Origin: CAZGXM01 sp964529795 | GTDB taxonomy: Bacteria; Bacillota; JADQBR01 | DNA length: 5,425 bases | Direction: 5' to 3' | Assembly (NCBI GenBank): GCA_964529795.1 | Contig: CAZGXM010000102.1 | Location: 1-5,425, forward strand | In this document: positions 4,193-5,425 of the stretch, piece after piece | Layout of the letters: each line of letters opens with the position of its first letter | Position numbering within the stretch: the first letter of the stretch is position 1 | Position numbers and translations under genes: made by a program | The notes under the pieces: model-generated | Seen by the model: the letters and a program-made list of their open reading frames with translations, nothing else | Database searches by the model: none | What the model was told of the DNA's origin: nothing

Positions 4193-5425
4193 TTACTCCC
4201 AAAAGCTGGTTGTCCGTTTTTGCAGTAACTGCCTGTACTGTTGCGTAGTTTTGGGCAGCACCTCAGTGGTCTGCCAGTCCAGAATTACCCCGTAACGCCG
4301 GATGACATCCAGCAAATCTATTTCACCGCTTGCATACATCTCTTTAACTTTTTCCGGGTCTTCCTGCATCCATGCCTTCCGGTTTTTTCCAATGTACTCC
4401 CGTTCCCGTTTTGTGGCCTCGTAGTCCACTTCATACCGGTCGAGGTCCACATCAACGGGCCTGATTACAATTCCATAATCTTTACGGGCACGTTCCAGCG
4501 AAACATAGCCGTCAATGACATCTTCCAAAACTGCATCGATATCCCGTTCCAGCGGATCTCCCAGGCCGCCGCCGCCCGCGGAAGGTCTTACAAAAAAATC
4601 CCCTTCTTTTACAGGCACATTGGAAAAAATAGTTCCCAGAAACTTTTCCTCATCCGTATAGGGATTCAAGCGCACACCGTGAGGAATAGACGGTAAGCCT
4701 CCCAGGATACCCCATGTCACTGACCTGGCCCGGTCGCAGCAGTAAGACATCACCGTGTTCTCACACCTCGTTAAAACGCCGCCTTTGATTACACCACAGC
4801 CGCCACGGTATCTCCCGGGTCCACCGGTATCCGTCCCAATTGAATGCACGGTGGTCAGAACCGGTGTCAGGCGTTCCTGTCCCTCACATGGCTGAATACT
4901 CAAACCCACTCCGAAGAGCGGTGCGGTGGCATTGCTGCCATCTTTACCGTTACGACCACCGTGACCGCCGGCCATCCAGTCATACCACATGAAGTAATTT
5001 GTCCCGCCAAACCTGCGGTCCCAGCCACCTATCAGCAGGTATTCCAGATTAAAAGCACAGGCCAATGCCCTCTCTGGCATAATGTGAGACCATAACTCAA
5101 AAATGGCGTTCATTACCTTTTCATAGGAACCCGAACAGAAGCCGGTTACTGCTATGGGCCACGGGGCATTGACAACGGTATTCTCCGGTAAATAAGCGGT
5201 TACCACCCGGTAGAATCCGGAATTTAGCGGAATATCAGGGAAAAAGGTTTTGGTACCGGCGACAATGGCTGACATTGAAGCACCTTCCCCGGAGTTCAAA
5301 AAACAACCGATATAAGGGTGGGTGCCGGAAAGGTCATAATGAATGCCGTCATCATCAATGGTCATTTTTACATTGATCGGAATCATGCCGTCTCCTACTT
5401 CCGGGTCCATATCGATATAGTCAAC
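4193..5425 (-). CDS. Hydantoinase B/oxoprolinase family protein (HyuB-like), 5' end cut by window
   Basis: The frame is open from the window edge (VDYIDMDPEV...) to TAA at 4193-4195, giving 410 residues. Family members are usually about 550-600 residues, so roughly 150-190 N-terminal residues are outside; the ATG at 5410 is internal. Family landmarks in visible numbering are GCFLNSGEGASMSAI (40-54), PDIPLNSGFYR (63-73), a variant of the usual PeGtxVNPxxPA block at VVNAPWPIAVTG (84-95), GTDTGGPGRYRGGCGVIKGG (197-216), and SAGGGGLGDPLERDIDAVLEDV (282-303) with SLERARKDYGIVI (309-321). A tail of about 90 residues follows, with a second RRYGVILDW block and LPKTT. HyuB proteins pair with HyuA in ATP-dependent opening of cyclic amides (5-oxoproline, N-methylhydantoin, caprolactam) and in acetone/acetophenone carboxylases. 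HyuA is expected upstream, beyond 5425. The product is cytoplasmic, with no membrane segment. The family call is firm; the substrate is not determined. Confidence 0.95.
   Translation of the reverse strand, partial: VDYIDMDPEVGDGMIPINVKMTIDDDGIHYDLSGTHPYIGCFLNSGEGASMSAIVAGTKTFFPDIPLNSGFYRVVTAYLPENTVVNAPWPIAVTGFCSGSYEKVMNAIFELWSHIMPERALACAFNLEYLLIGGWDRRFGGTNYFMWYDWMAGGHGGRNGKDGSNATAPLFGVGLSIQPCEGQERLTPVLTTVHSIGTDTGGPGRYRGGCGVIKGGVLTRCENTVMSYCCDRARSVTWGILGGLPSIPHGVRLNPYTDEEKFLGTIFSNVPVKEGDFFVRPSAGGGGLGDPLERDIDAVLEDVIDGYVSLERARKDYGIVIRPVDVDLDRYEVDYEATKREREYIGKNRKAWMQEDPEKVKEMYASGEIDLLDVIRRYGVILDWQTTEVLPKTTQQYRQLLQKRTTSFWE

Noticed and set aside
4241..4696. 151-codon plus-strand frame
   Set aside because: Antisense to the conserved C-terminal half of the HyuB-like gene; no independent support.
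5396..5410. ATG at 5410 as the start of the HyuB-like gene
   Set aside because: The frame is open upstream to the window edge with plausible family sequence (VDYID), no ribosome binding site is visible, and the family is far longer.
1..5425. Mobile elements, CRISPR arrays, tRNA or rRNA genes
   Set aside because: I saw no transposase, phased repeats, terminal inverted repeats or RNA gene signatures; coding density is that of an ordinary operon.

Overview
The window is a tightly packed, single-direction gene cluster. Every supportable gene lies on the minus strand, so transcription runs from position 5425 down to 1. Strong GGAGG-type ribosome binding sites, short intergenic gaps, moderate base composition and the family mix suggest a Firmicutes-type anaerobe, perhaps a Clostridia/Peptococcaceae-like lineage. 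That family mix is a HyuB-like oxoprolinase, a TIGR04076 protein, and a sodium:solute symporter with its small accessory protein. The taxonomic placement is an inference; no rRNA or marker gene is present.

Layout in transcription order: (1) the C-terminal 410 residues of a hydantoinase B/oxoprolinase family protein (4193-5425, 5' end cut by the window); (2) a 142-nt gap with a long imperfect inverted repeat and a second ribosome-binding-site-like sequence; (3) a small TIGR04076-type protein (3730-4050); (4) a 13-TM sodium:solute symporter with Dur3-like N-terminal motifs (2255-3706); (5) a 49-residue one-TM symporter small accessory protein (2072-2221); (6) a 135-nt gap with no convincing gene; (7) an AHS1/PxpB-like carboxyltransferase-domain protein (950-1936); (8) an AHS2/PxpC-like carboxyltransferase-domain protein (1-917, 3' end cut). 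No transcription terminator is visible, so the genes could form one operon.

The most notable point is that both carboxyltransferase proteins carry the sequence signatures of the urea carboxylase C-terminal region, not those of ordinary PxpB/PxpC (KipI/KipA). They are stand-alone polypeptides, in the reverse order to the fused enzyme, and the AHS1 protein ends where the biotin carrier domain would begin. Together with a HyuB-type ATP-dependent amidohydrolase/carboxylase subunit and a Dur3-like transporter, this suggests a catabolic module that imports a urea-like, ureide, lactam or cyclic amide compound. The compound would then be attacked by a biotin-dependent carboxylation and an ATP-dependent ring or amide cleavage. 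HyuA, biotin carboxylase and biotin carrier subunits would be expected just outside the window. The substrate cannot be read from the sequence.
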